From Streptomyces fulvoviolaceus (lineage in GTDB: Bacteria > Actinomycetota > Actinomycetes > Streptomycetales > Streptomycetaceae): DNA of 64,000 bases. Below the pieces are notes generated by a model that saw nothing but the letters and a program-made list of their open reading frames with translations, searched no databases and had not been told where the DNA came from. The position numbers and the translations under genes were made by a program. Positions 28,944 to 37,297 of the stretch are shown here, piece after piece. Position 1 is the stretch's first letter. Each line of letters opens with the position of its first letter. The stretch spans positions 1 to 64,000 of the forward strand of contig NZ_JOEY01000043.1 of NCBI RefSeq assembly GCF_000718165.1, given 5' to 3'.

Positions 28944-30617
28944 TCAGGCGGTCTGCTTCGCCGCCGCCCGCCCGGCCGCGCGCCCCGAGAAGAGGCAGCC
29001 GCCGAGGAAGGTGCCTTCGAGCGCGTTGTAGCCGTGGACGCCGCCGCCTCCGAAGCCGGCGACCTCGCCCGCCGCGTACAGACCGTCGAGGGGCTTGCCG
29101 TCGGTTCCCAGGGCACGGGAGTCGAGGTCGGTCTGGATGCCGCCGAGGGTCTTGCGGGTCAGGGTGTGCAGCTTGACGCCGATCAGAGGGCCCGCGGCCG
29201 GGTCGAGGATGCGGTGCGGGGAGGCGACACGGCCGAGGCGGTCGCCGATGTAGCGGCGGGCGTTGCGGATGCCCTGTACCTGGGAGTCCTTGCTGTAGGG
29301 ATTGGCGATCTGCAGGTCGCGGGCCTCGATCTGACGCCGGATCCCGGCGGCGTCGAGAAGCGCCTTGTCGGTCAACTCGTTCATCTTGTAGACGAGTTGC
29401 TCCAGGTCGGGGGCGGTCACGAAGTCCGCACCCTTGCGCAGGAACGCGTCGACCGGCCCCGGCGCTCCCTTGCCCAGCACGCGCTCCTTCAGGAAACCGG
29501 CGCGGTCCTTGGCGGTGATGTCGGGGTTCTGCTCGGAGCCCGACAGCGCGAACTCCTTCTCGATGATCTTCTGGGTGAGGATGAACCAGGAGTGGTCGTA
29601 CTCCGCGATGTCCTCGGTGGTGCGCAGGTACTTCAGGGTGCTGAGGGTGTCGTAGCCGGGCAGGCACGGGTCGGGCAGGCGGCGGCCGAGGGCGTCGAAC
29701 CACAGGGAGGACGGGCCGGGCAGGATGCGGATGCCGTGGCCCGGCCAGATCGGGTCCCAGTTCTGCAGGCCCTCGGTGTAGTGCCACATGCGGTCGCGGT
29801 TGACCAGCCGTACGCCCGCGCCCGCGCTGATGTCGAGCATCCGGCCGTCGACGTAGGCCGGTACGCCGGTGACCATCTCGGCGGGCGCGGTGCCGAGCCG
29901 CTCGGGCCAGTAGCGGCGGACGATGTCATGGTTGGCGCCGATGCCGCCGGTGGTGACGATCACCGCCCGTGCGGTCAGCTCGAAGTCGCCGACGCGGTCG
30001 CGGTTGGACTTCACACCCCGGGCCGAGTTGTCCTCGGCCAGGACGGTGCCGCGCACCCCGTGGGCCGTGCCGTCCTCGACGACGAGCTCGTCGACCTGGT
30101 GCCGGTGGTAGAAGGTGAGCAGCCCGTCGCGCGCGGCCTGCTTGGCGTAGTCGACGAACGGCTCCACGACTCCGGTGCCGGTACCCCAGGCGACGTGGAA
30201 GCGGGGCACGGAGTTGCCGTGTCCGTCGGCCCTCAGGTCGCCGCGCTCGGCCCAGCCGACGGTCGGCAGGAACTTGATGCCGTGCCCCTCCAGCCAGGAC
30301 CGCTTCTCCCCCGCCGCGAACTCGACGTAGGCGCGCGCCCAGCGCACCGCCCAGGAGTCCTCGTCGTCGACCCGGTCGAACTGCGCGCTGCCCTGCCAGT
30401 CGTTCCAGGCGAGGTCGAAGGAGTCCTTGATGCCCAGGCGCCGCTGCTCCGGGGAGTCGACGAGGAAGAGCCCGCCGAAGGACCAGAACGCCTGGCCGCC
30501 GAGGTTGGCGGCGTTCTCCTGGTCGACCAGGGCGACCCTGCGGCCCCGGCTGGTCAACTCGTGCGCCGCGACCAGACCCGCGAGCCCCGCTCCGACGACA
30601 ATGACGTCGGCATCCAT
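28944..30617 (-). CDS. FAD-binding dehydrogenase (fumarate reductase/KstD-like flavoprotein)
   Basis: A 557-residue flavoprotein. The FAD motif is at the N-terminus (VIVVGAGLAGLVAAHEL) and ends with GLYAAGEVAGFGGGGVHGYN, LEGTFLGGCLFSGRAAGR, as in the fumarate reductase/3-ketosteroid dehydrogenase superfamily. The middle is the substrate-binding cap. The substrate cannot be read from sequence; steroids or other ketones are possible. ATG 30617 lies 16 bases after the TetR stop on the same strand, so the pair forms an operon and is probably induced by the substrate acting on the TetR protein. Confidence 0.88.
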   Translation of the reverse strand: MDADVIVVGAGLAGLVAAHELTSRGRRVALVDQENAANLGGQAFWSFGGLFLVDSPEQRRLGIKDSFDLAWNDWQGSAQFDRVDDEDSWAVRWARAYVEFAAGEKRSWLEGHGIKFLPTVGWAERGDLRADGHGNSVPRFHVAWGTGTGVVEPFVDYAKQAARDGLLTFYHRHQVDELVVEDGTAHGVRGTVLAEDNSARGVKSNRDRVGDFELTARAVIVTTGGIGANHDIVRRYWPERLGTAPAEMVTGVPAYVDGRMLDISAGAGVRLVNRDRMWHYTEGLQNWDPIWPGHGIRILPGPSSLWFDALGRRLPDPCLPGYDTLSTLKYLRTTEDIAEYDHSWFILTQKIIEKEFALSGSEQNPDITAKDRAGFLKERVLGKGAPGPVDAFLRKGADFVTAPDLEQLVYKMNELTDKALLDAAGIRRQIEARDLQIANPYSKDSQVQGIRNARRYIGDRLGRVASPHRILDPAAGPLIGVKLHTLTRKTLGGIQTDLDSRALGTDGKPLDGLYAAGEVAGFGGGGVHGYNALEGTFLGGCLFSGRAAGRAAAKQTA

Positions 30618-30633
30618 GGCGACCGTCCCTTCC

Positions 30634-31254
30634 TCATACGGTTGTGTCGCTGCCGTCGGTGAGCAGCGCGGTGAGCAATTGCTTGAGCCAGACCCGGGCA
30701 CGCTCGACGTCCCCGTCCAGCAACAGTTGAGTGGTGACTCCGTCGTACGCGGCCACGACGGCGTGTGCGGCACCGTAGACGTCGCCGAGCACGGCGCGCA
30801 GTGGGGTGTGCCCCCGCGCCAACCGGTCCGCGATGGCCTGCCGCAGCCGCGCCCGGTGCTCCAACAGGGTCCGCGCGACCTCCGGTTCGCGGGCGGCGTG
30901 CACCAGGAAGTCCGTCTTCACCAGGAGCCAGTCCCGGTCGAGGAGCAGCACTTCCGTGACCCGGTCGACGGCGGCGGGTACGTCGAGCCCCGGTCCGTCG
31001 AGGGCCAGCGCGTCCGCCACCTGCTCGGCGATCAGGTCGGCGCGCTGCCGGTACAGGGCGAAGAACAGCTCGTCCAGGCTGTCGAAGTTCGAGTAGAACG
31101 CGCCCCGGCTGTAGCCGGCGGCCTCGCAGACCTCCTCGATCGAGACCCGCCCGAAGCCCTTGGCGGCGAAGACCGAGAAGGCTGCGTCCAGGAGATTGGC
31201 CCGCGTGCGGACACGACGCCTGGTCACGCGCCCGGTCGTCTGCTCCACCGCCAT
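30634..31254 (-). CDS. TetR-family regulator
   Basis: A 206-residue TetR repressor with helix-turn-helix in residues about 15-60 (DAAFSVFAAKGFGRVSIEEV, AAGYSRGAFYSNFDSLDELF) and a ligand domain. It is the first gene of an operon with the downstream flavoprotein dehydrogenase. Two adjacent inverted repeats containing GATAC/GTATC lie 17-50 bases upstream of its ATG and are probably its own operator, implying autoregulation. Confidence 0.92.
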   Translation of the reverse strand: MAVEQTTGRVTRRRVRTRANLLDAAFSVFAAKGFGRVSIEEVCEAAGYSRGAFYSNFDSLDELFFALYRQRADLIAEQVADALALDGPGLDVPAAVDRVTEVLLLDRDWLLVKTDFLVHAAREPEVARTLLEHRARLRQAIADRLARGHTPLRAVLGDVYGAAHAVVAAYDGVTTQLLLDGDVERARVWLKQLLTALLTDGSDTTV

Positions 31255-31270
31255 GTCCGGCCCTCCGTTC

Positions 31271-31304
31271 GATACGCGAATGTATCCGATACAGCGGTGT
31301 ATCG
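31271..31304. promoter_or_regulatory. Tandem inverted repeats, candidate TetR operator
   Basis: GATAC-N6-GTATC (31271-31286) is followed at once by CGATACA-N4-TGTATCG (31287-31304). The repeats share GATAC/GTATC half-sites and lie between the divergent TetR and AlkB genes. Confidence 0.6.
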
Positions 31305-31309
31305 AAAGA

Positions 31310-31339
31310 GTCGGCCGGTCGGGAGATTTTCCGGCCGAC
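31310..31339. promoter_or_regulatory. GC-rich hairpin in the TetR-AlkB intergenic region
   Basis: GTCGGCCGG (31310-31318) and CCGGCCGAC (31331-31339) form a perfect 9-bp inverted repeat with a 12-base loop. It is 50 bases ahead of the AlkB start. Its role is unclear. Confidence 0.35.
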
Positions 31340-31388
31340 CGACGGATTAAATGGGAACAGATGTTCGAATAAGGAGTACGCTGGATCC

Positions 31389-32015
31389 ATGACCACGCAC
31401 CTCCAGGGCTCCCTCTTCGACCAGACCGACCAGCTACGGCTCGGCTCCCTCACCGGGGTGCGCCGCACCGAGCTCGGCCTCGGCGCCTGGATCGACGTAC
31501 TGCCCGGGTGGCTCGCCGGCTCCGACGCCCTGTTCGAACAGCTGGCCTCCGAGGTGCCGTGGCGTGCGGAGCGACGCAAGATGTACGACCACGTCGTCGA
31601 CGTACCGCGGCTGCTCGCCTTCTACGGCGCGGGCGACGCGCTGCCGCACCCCGTGCTGGAGGAGGCACGCGAGGCGCTCACGGCGTACTACGCCGACGAG
31701 TTGGGCGAACCGTTCACCACGGCCGGGCTGTGCCACTACCGCGACGGCCGGGACAGCGTCGCCTGGCACGGCGACCGCATCGGGCGCGGTGCCCGTGAGG
31801 ACACGATGGTCGCGATCCTCTCCGTGGGCTCGCCCAGGGACCTGCTGCTGCGCCCGATGCGCGGCGGCGACACGGTCCGCAGACCACTGGGCCACGGCGA
31901 CCTGATCGTGATGGGCGGCTCCTGCCAGCGGACCTGGGAACACGCCATCCCGAAGACCACGCGTGCCGCGGGGCCGCGCATCAGCATCCAGTTCCGCCCG
32001 CACGGCGTGCAGTGA
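31389..32015 (+). CDS. AlkB-family alpha-ketoglutarate-dependent dioxygenase
   Basis: A 208-residue Fe(II)/2-oxoglutarate dioxygenase. The iron site is H127-x-D129 in WHGDRIG and H185 in WEHAIPK, and the 2-oxoglutarate arginine pair is in PRISIQFRP. AlkB homologues repair 1-methyladenine and 3-methylcytosine in DNA or RNA by oxidative demethylation. The N-terminal part (LPGWLAGSDALFEQLASEVP) matches the nucleotide recognition lid. AAGGAG lies about 10 bases ahead of ATG 31389. A hairpin terminator follows at 32050. Confidence 0.92.
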   Translation: MTTHLQGSLFDQTDQLRLGSLTGVRRTELGLGAWIDVLPGWLAGSDALFEQLASEVPWRAERRKMYDHVVDVPRLLAFYGAGDALPHPVLEEAREALTAYYADELGEPFTTAGLCHYRDGRDSVAWHGDRIGRGAREDTMVAILSVGSPRDLLLRPMRGGDTVRRPLGHGDLIVMGGSCQRTWEHAIPKTTRAAGPRISIQFRPHGVQ

Positions 32016-32049
32016 GGCAGAGAGGCGGCTGCTTCGGCTGCGCGCAGGG

Positions 32050-32082
32050 GGCTGCCTCCGGCGGACGGTGCCGGAGGCAGCC
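32050..32082. terminator. Hairpin terminator without T-tract
   Basis: GGCTGCCTCCGGC and GCCGGAGGCAGCC form a perfect 13-bp stem with a 7-base loop after the AlkB gene. There is no T run, as is common for Streptomyces terminators. Confidence 0.6.
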
Positions 32083-32179
32083 TCGCCCCCAGGTGTGACC
32101 GGTACCCGCCGCTCCGGATCGCGTGATCATCTGCTTTGCTGTGAGCGTCGGGGGCAGGACCTCAGCGGGCGGGACGATC

Positions 32180-32926
32180 ATGCAGGCGAACGTGCGGCAA
32201 GTCGCGGACGGCACCTACCTGGTGCACGGCAGCAACACCAACTGGGTGATCCTCACCGAGGGGGATGCCGTCACGCTGGTGGACACGGGCTACCCCGGGG
32301 ACCGGGAGCAGGTCCTCGCCTCCCTTACGGAGGTGGGGAGTTCACCGGAAGCGGTCACGGCCGTCCTCGTCACGCACGCCCACAACGACCACTTGGGCTC
32401 CGCCGAGTACCTTCGCAGCACCTACGGCACGCCCGTGTACCTGCACGAGGCCGAACTGCCGCACGCGCGCCGGGAGTTCCTGCACCAGGTGTCCGTCGGG
32501 ACGGTCCTGAAGAACGGCTGGCGGCCCGGTGTGCTGCCGTGGGCGGTGCACGCGATCCGCTCGGGCGGCACGGCCCATGTCCCGGTCGCCGCCCCCGAGG
32601 CGTTCCCGGCAACGGGCCCGCTCGACCTGCCCGGCAGCCCGGTCCCCGTGTACACGCCGGGCCACACCGACGGGCACAGCGCCTTCCACCTCCCCGAGCG
32701 CGGAGTGGTGATCTCGGGCGACGCCCTGGTCAGCGGTCACCCCACCTCACGGATCAAGGGCCCACAGCTGCTGCCGGACATGTTCCACCACGAGCGCGCC
32801 CGGGCTGTGGCCTCGCTCGACGCGTTCGAGGGGCTGGAGGGCGACCTGCTGCTGCCGGGGCACGGGCCCGTGCATCGCGGTCCGGTCCGTGAAGCGGCAC
32901 TTCAGGCCAAGGAGCGCGCACTCTAA
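32180..32926 (+). CDS. MBL-fold metallo-hydrolase
   Basis: A 248-residue metallo-beta-lactamase-fold enzyme with the full zinc signature THAHNDHLGS, a second-shell TPGHTDGHSAFHL, the Asp in VISGDALVSG, and LPGHGPVHRG near the end. This is a glyoxalase II-like or general thioester/phosphoester hydrolase. Unlike the MBL protein at 21175, its metal ligands are canonical. ATG 32180 is preferred; an upstream in-frame ATG at 32123 lacks a ribosome site. Confidence 0.88.
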   Translation: MQANVRQVADGTYLVHGSNTNWVILTEGDAVTLVDTGYPGDREQVLASLTEVGSSPEAVTAVLVTHAHNDHLGSAEYLRSTYGTPVYLHEAELPHARREFLHQVSVGTVLKNGWRPGVLPWAVHAIRSGGTAHVPVAAPEAFPATGPLDLPGSPVPVYTPGHTDGHSAFHLPERGVVISGDALVSGHPTSRIKGPQLLPDMFHHERARAVASLDAFEGLEGDLLLPGHGPVHRGPVREAALQAKERAL

Positions 32927-32967
32927 GGTGAGGTGACGATCACCGGAGAGGCAAGGACACCCCGCCC

Positions 32968-34203
32968 ATGGCACTGCAGATCAGCGCGACCAACCCGGAG
33001 CACCCCGCGCTCCTGCTCGAACTGCCGTGGCACCTGCCTCTGGAGGAGTGGCCGGAGGAGATCCTCGTCCCGCTGCCGCGCGGCATATCGCGCCACGTCG
33101 TGCGCTACGCCCGCGCCGGCGACGAGGTGATCGCCGTCAAGGAACTCGCCGAGCGTCCGGCGCTGCGCGAGTACGAGCTGCTGCGCGACCTGGACCGGAT
33201 CGGCATCCCCGCGGTGGACCCGCTGGCCGTGGTCACCGGACGCACCGACGCCGACGAGGCTCCGTTGGAGTCCGTGCTGGTCACCCGGCATCTGGGCGGC
33301 TCGATGCCGTACCGGTCGATGTTCGAGACCACCATGCGGCCCGCCACCATGCACCGGCTCATGGACGCGCTGGCCGTACTGCTGGTGCGTCTACACCTCG
33401 CCGGGTTCGCCTGGGGCGACTGCTCGCTGTCCAACACACTCTTCAGACGCGACGCGGGCGCCTACGCCGCGTACCTGGTCGACGCGGAGACCGGCGACCT
33501 GCATCCGCAGCTGAGCACCGGACAGCGCGACTACGACCTCGACCTGGCCCGGGTGAACATCAGCGGCGAGCTGCTCGACCTGGAGGCGTCCGGCGCGCTG
33601 CACCCCTCCGTGGACCCGATCGAGTTCGGCATGGAGATCTGCGCGCGCTACCGGGGACTGTGGGAGGAGCTGACCCGCACCTCCGTGTACCCGGCGGGCA
33701 AGTACCACTACATCGAGCGCCGGATCCGCCGCCTCAACGACCTCGGTTTCGACGTGGCCGAGATGCAGATCGAGCACGCGCCGAACGGCGACACGGTCAC
33801 GTTCGTGCCGAAGGTCGTGGACGCGGGCCACCACCAGCGCCAGCTGCTGCGGCTGACCGGCCTGGACACCGAGGAGAACCAGGCCCGGCGGCTCCTGAAC
33901 GACCTGGAGAGCTGGATGGCCACCCAGGACGACTACGCCCCGGGCGACCCGCTCGGCGCCCGCCCCGAGGTACTCGCCCACCGCTGGGTGCGGGACGTCT
34001 TCCGGCCCACGGTGCGGGCGGTGCCCCTCGAGATGCGCGGCTCGGTGGACCCGGCCGAGATCTACCACGAGCTGCTGGAACACCGCTGGTACATGTCCGA
34101 GCGCGCGCAGCACGACATCGGGCTCGACACCGCGGTCGATGACTACATCAAGAACATCCTTCCCACGGCGCGGGAGACGCTCCAGCCGACCGCCTCGGAG
34201 TGA
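32968..34203 (+). CDS. DUF4032 protein with kinase-like fold
   Basis: A 411-residue protein recognised as DUF4032. The N-terminal half resembles lipopolysaccharide/RIO-like kinases: VIAVKELAERPALREYELLR could carry the ATP-binding lysine, GFAWGDCSLSNTLF looks like a catalytic loop, and YLVDAETGDLH the metal-binding segment. The C-terminal half is the DUF4032 domain. Substrate and activity are unknown. It starts at ATG 32968, 41 bases after the MBL gene, and is convergent with the universal stress gene. Confidence 0.85.
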   Translation: MALQISATNPEHPALLLELPWHLPLEEWPEEILVPLPRGISRHVVRYARAGDEVIAVKELAERPALREYELLRDLDRIGIPAVDPLAVVTGRTDADEAPLESVLVTRHLGGSMPYRSMFETTMRPATMHRLMDALAVLLVRLHLAGFAWGDCSLSNTLFRRDAGAYAAYLVDAETGDLHPQLSTGQRDYDLDLARVNISGELLDLEASGALHPSVDPIEFGMEICARYRGLWEELTRTSVYPAGKYHYIERRIRRLNDLGFDVAEMQIEHAPNGDTVTFVPKVVDAGHHQRQLLRLTGLDTEENQARRLLNDLESWMATQDDYAPGDPLGARPEVLAHRWVRDVFRPTVRAVPLEMRGSVDPAEIYHELLEHRWYMSERAQHDIGLDTAVDDYIKNILPTARETLQPTASE

Positions 34204-34204
34204 G

Positions 34205-35077
34205 TCAGGCGTGGGGGACCACGGCCACCGGGCAGTCCGCGTGGTGCAGGACGCCGTGGGCCACCGAGCCGATCCGGGCGCCCACGGCGGTACGGCGCGC
34301 CCGGCGGCCGACGACCATCAGCTGGGCCCGGCCGGCCACCGACAGCAGCACCTGCCCTGCGCTGCCCATCTCGACGTGCTCGACGACCGGGACGCCAGGG
34401 AAGCGTTCCCGCCACGGCTGCAGGGCCGCGGACAGGGCTTTCTTCTCGTACGGCTCCAGGCCCCCGGCCTCGTCGAGGAGCTTCATCGAGCCCGGACTGT
34501 AGGCGAACACCGGGGGCAGGGTCCAGGCCCGTACGGCACGCACCGTGGCCCCGCGCGCGGCCGCCGTCTCGAACGCGAACCGCAGCGTGTCGGCACTGTC
34601 CTCCGGATCGCCCTCCTGGCCCACGACGATCTCCAGGCCGGCGGCCTCCGCGGTGGCCCGGTCCCCGGCGCGCACCAGGACGACGGGCCGGACCGCCTCG
34701 GCGATCACCTGCTGGCCCACCGAGCCGAGCAGGAAGCCGACGACCGGCCCGTGGCCGCGCGAGCCGAGGACCAGCAGCTCGGCCTCCGCCGCCGCGGCGA
34801 CCAACGACTCGACGGTGTCGCCCTCCAGGACGTCACCGGACACGTCGAGTCCGGGGTGACGTGCCGTCACGGTACGGACGGCCTCGGCCAGCGTGTCCCG
34901 CACCCATCCGCCCTGCGTGTCCGGGTCTCCGGCATCGATCGCCTCGTACGGCTCGAACCGCCAGGCGTGCACCACCCTGAGTGCCGGCCCCCGCCGGACC
35001 GCCTCCCGCGCCGCCCAGTCCAGTGCGGCGCGGCTCTCCTCGGTTCCGTCGATCCCTGCGGTGATCGGGCGGGTCAT
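34205..35077 (-). CDS. Universal stress protein, two UspA domains
   Basis: A 290-residue protein with tandem UspA domains. The first (residues 1-140) has the ATP-binding loop LVLGSRGHGPVVGFLLGSV, and the second (about 150-288) has MVVGRRARRTAVGARIGSV. Each starts with a strand such as ITAGIDGTEESRAALDW. Two-domain UspA proteins in actinobacteria bind ATP or cAMP and accumulate under hypoxia and stress. It is divergent from the VOC gene. Confidence 0.93.
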   Translation of the reverse strand: MTRPITAGIDGTEESRAALDWAAREAVRRGPALRVVHAWRFEPYEAIDAGDPDTQGGWVRDTLAEAVRTVTARHPGLDVSGDVLEGDTVESLVAAAAEAELLVLGSRGHGPVVGFLLGSVGQQVIAEAVRPVVLVRAGDRATAEAAGLEIVVGQEGDPEDSADTLRFAFETAAARGATVRAVRAWTLPPVFAYSPGSMKLLDEAGGLEPYEKKALSAALQPWRERFPGVPVVEHVEMGSAGQVLLSVAGRAQLMVVGRRARRTAVGARIGSVAHGVLHHADCPVAVVPHA

Positions 35078-35137
35078 GCGGCGGCCTCCCTGTTCGCGGT
35101 CACGTCCGTCATGGCCAGTCTTCACTACGCTGCCCCC

Positions 35138-35494
35138 ATGGCTTTGGAATGGGAGCAAGTCAACGTGGACGCGACCGACCCCGCGGCTCTCGGGCGCTGG
35201 TGGGCCGAGGCGCTGGGCTGGGTGGTGGTGGGCGACGCGCCGGACGAGTTCGAGATCCGGCCCGAGAAGGACCGGCTGCCGGGGCTGATCTTCGCTCCGG
35301 TCCCGGAGGCGAAGGTCGTCAAGAACCGACTTCACCTCGACTTCCGCCCGGACGACCAGGAGGCGGAGGTCGCCCGTCTCCTCGCCCTCGGCGCGCGTCA
35401 CGCCGACGTCGGCCAGAGCGGTGATGAGCCGTGGGTGGTGCTCGCGGACCCCGAGGGCAACGAGTTCTGCGTGCTCGGCCCGCGCCGCGGCTGA
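35138..35494 (+). CDS. VOC-family protein (glyoxalase/bleomycin resistance fold)
   Basis: A 118-residue vicinal-oxygen-chelate protein with the pattern VNVDATDPAALGRWWAEALG, RLHLDFRPDD and LADPEGNEFCVLGP. The His in LHLDF and Glu in GNEFCVL are possible metal ligands. Substrate is unknown. ATG 35138 fits the family start MALEWEQ; ATG 35111 gives a longer N-terminus. No good ribosome site precedes either. Confidence 0.85.
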   Translation: MALEWEQVNVDATDPAALGRWWAEALGWVVVGDAPDEFEIRPEKDRLPGLIFAPVPEAKVVKNRLHLDFRPDDQEAEVARLLALGARHADVGQSGDEPWVVLADPEGNEFCVLGPRRG

Positions 35495-35620
35495 GGCCCC
35501 GGCGGGGGCTCCGGTTATACCTGCGCGAAGCGGGACGATCGAACATACGATGGGCGGGAACCGGGCCGGTGACGACGGGGACGCCGTGCCCTGATCGCGA
35601 CCTCTCGGGGTGGGAGACGT

Positions 35621-37297
35621 ATGGCACAGGCCGCCGACACAGCGCGGACCGTCATCTTGACCGTGGACGACGACCCGGGAGTGTCCCGCGCCGTCGCCCG
35701 CGACCTGCGGCGGCGCTACGGGGCGTCGTACCGGATCGTGCGCGCGGAGTCCGGCGAGTCCGCGCTGGAGGCGCTGCGTGAGCTGAAGCTCCGCGGTGAC
35801 CTCGTGGCCGTGATCCTGGCCGACTACCGCATGCCGCAGATGAACGGCATCGAGTTCCTCGAACAGGCCCTGGACGTGTACCCGGGCGCGCGACGGGTGC
35901 TGCTGACCGCGTACGCGGACACCAACGCGGCGATCGACGCGATCAACGTCGTCGACCTCGACCACTACCTCCTCAAGCCGTGGGACCCGCCGGAGGAGAA
36001 GCTGTATCCGGTCCTGGACGACCTCCTGGAGGCGTGGCGGTGCAGCGAGTACCGGCCGGTGCCCGCCACCAAGGTGATCGGGCACCGGTGGTCGGCACGC
36101 TCCTCGGACGTGCGGGAGTTCCTGGCCCGCAACCAGGTGCCGTACCGGTGGTACTCCACCGACGAGCCCGAGGGGCAGCGTCTGCTGGCCGCCGCGGGGC
36201 AGGACGGACAGCGGCTGCCGGTGGTGATCACCCCGGACGGCACTCCCCTGGTCGAGCCGGAGGCGCCCGATCTCGCCTCCCGGGTGGGGCTGGCCACGAC
36301 GCCCACCGCGGACTTCTACGACCTCGTCGTCATCGGCGGCGGCCCGGCCGGGCTCGGGGCCGCGGTGTACGGGGCTTCGGAGGGGCTGCGGACCGTTCTC
36401 GTGGAGCGGTCGGCGACCGGCGGCCAGGCGGGGCAGAGCTCGCGCATCGAGAACTACCTGGGCTTCCCCGACGGTGTGTCGGGTGGGCAGCTCACCGACC
36501 GGGCCCGACGGCAGGCGGCGAAGTTCGGCGCCGAGATCCTCACCGCGCGCGAGGTGTCGGGTCTGGAGATCAACGGCGCGGCACGCACCGTGCGTTTCTC
36601 GGACGGGTCGGCGGTCGCCGCGCACTCCGTGATCCTGGCGACGGGCGTGTCGTACCGGCAGCTGGAGGCGCCGGGTTGCACCGATCTCACCGGGTGCGGG
36701 GTGTTCTACGGCTCGGCACTGACCGAGGCGGCCTCCTGCCAGGGGCAGGACATCTACATCGTCGGCGGCGCCAACTCCGCCGGGCAGGCGGCGATGTACC
36801 TGGCCAGGGGCGCCAAGTCGGTGACGCTGCTGGTGCGCGGTGCCGACCTGTCCGCGTCGATGTCGCACTACCTGATCCAGCAGATCAACGAGGCGCCCAA
36901 CATCTCGGTACGCGCGCGTACCGTCGTGGAGGCGGCGCACGGCTCGGACCACCTGGAGCAGCTGACCCTGCGCGACACGGAGACCGGGGAGACCGAACTC
37001 GTCGACGCGCAGTGGATGTTCGTGTTCATCGGCGCGGCCCCGCTGACCGGCTGGCTGGACGGCACGGTGCTGCGCGACGAGCACGGTTTCATCCTGGCAG
37101 GCCCCGACCTGACCCCCGACGGACGACCACCGGCGGACTGGGACCTGGACCGGCCGCCGTACCACCTGGAGACCAACATTCCCGGCGTGTTCGTCGCGGG
37201 CGACGCGCGCGCCGAGTCCGCGAAGCGGGTCGCGTCCGCCGTCGGAGAGGGAGCCATGGCCGTGATGCTCGTCCACCGGTATCTGGAGCAGTCGTGA
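35621..37297 (+). CDS. Response regulator fused to thioredoxin reductase-like flavoprotein
   Basis: A 558-residue fusion. Residues 10-130 form a receiver domain with acidic D16-D18, phosphoacceptor D68 (LADYRMPQ), T96 and K119. Residues about 140-225 resemble a glutaredoxin/thioredoxin-fold linker (FLARNQVPYRWYS, QRLPVVITPDG). Residues about 230-558 form a thioredoxin reductase-like unit with FAD (VVIGGGPAGLGAAVYGA) and NADPH (YIVGGANSAGQAAMYLARG) motifs and GVFVAGDARAES. The usual CATC redox site is replaced (GVFYGSALTE), so it cannot reduce a disulfide in the normal way. The stop overlaps the next gene by 4 bases. I infer a flavin-based output controlled by phosphorylation. Confidence 0.9.
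   Translation: MAQAADTARTVILTVDDDPGVSRAVARDLRRRYGASYRIVRAESGESALEALRELKLRGDLVAVILADYRMPQMNGIEFLEQALDVYPGARRVLLTAYADTNAAIDAINVVDLDHYLLKPWDPPEEKLYPVLDDLLEAWRCSEYRPVPATKVIGHRWSARSSDVREFLARNQVPYRWYSTDEPEGQRLLAAAGQDGQRLPVVITPDGTPLVEPEAPDLASRVGLATTPTADFYDLVVIGGGPAGLGAAVYGASEGLRTVLVERSATGGQAGQSSRIENYLGFPDGVSGGQLTDRARRQAAKFGAEILTAREVSGLEINGAARTVRFSDGSAVAAHSVILATGVSYRQLEAPGCTDLTGCGVFYGSALTEAASCQGQDIYIVGGANSAGQAAMYLARGAKSVTLLVRGADLSASMSHYLIQQINEAPNISVRARTVVEAAHGSDHLEQLTLRDTETGETELVDAQWMFVFIGAAPLTGWLDGTVLRDEHGFILAGPDLTPDGRPPADWDLDRPPYHLETNIPGVFVAGDARAESAKRVASAVGEGAMAVMLVHRYLEQS

Noticed and set aside
28944..30617. Specific assignment of the flavoprotein as 3-ketosteroid dehydrogenase
   Set aside because: The superfamily fits, but no steroid catabolic genes are nearby and the substrate pocket cannot be read from sequence.
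34205..37276. Open frame of 1023 codons on the minus strand
   Set aside because: The universal stress gene is its C-terminal end; the rest is antisense to the VOC and receiver-flavoprotein genes and has no family-like sequence.
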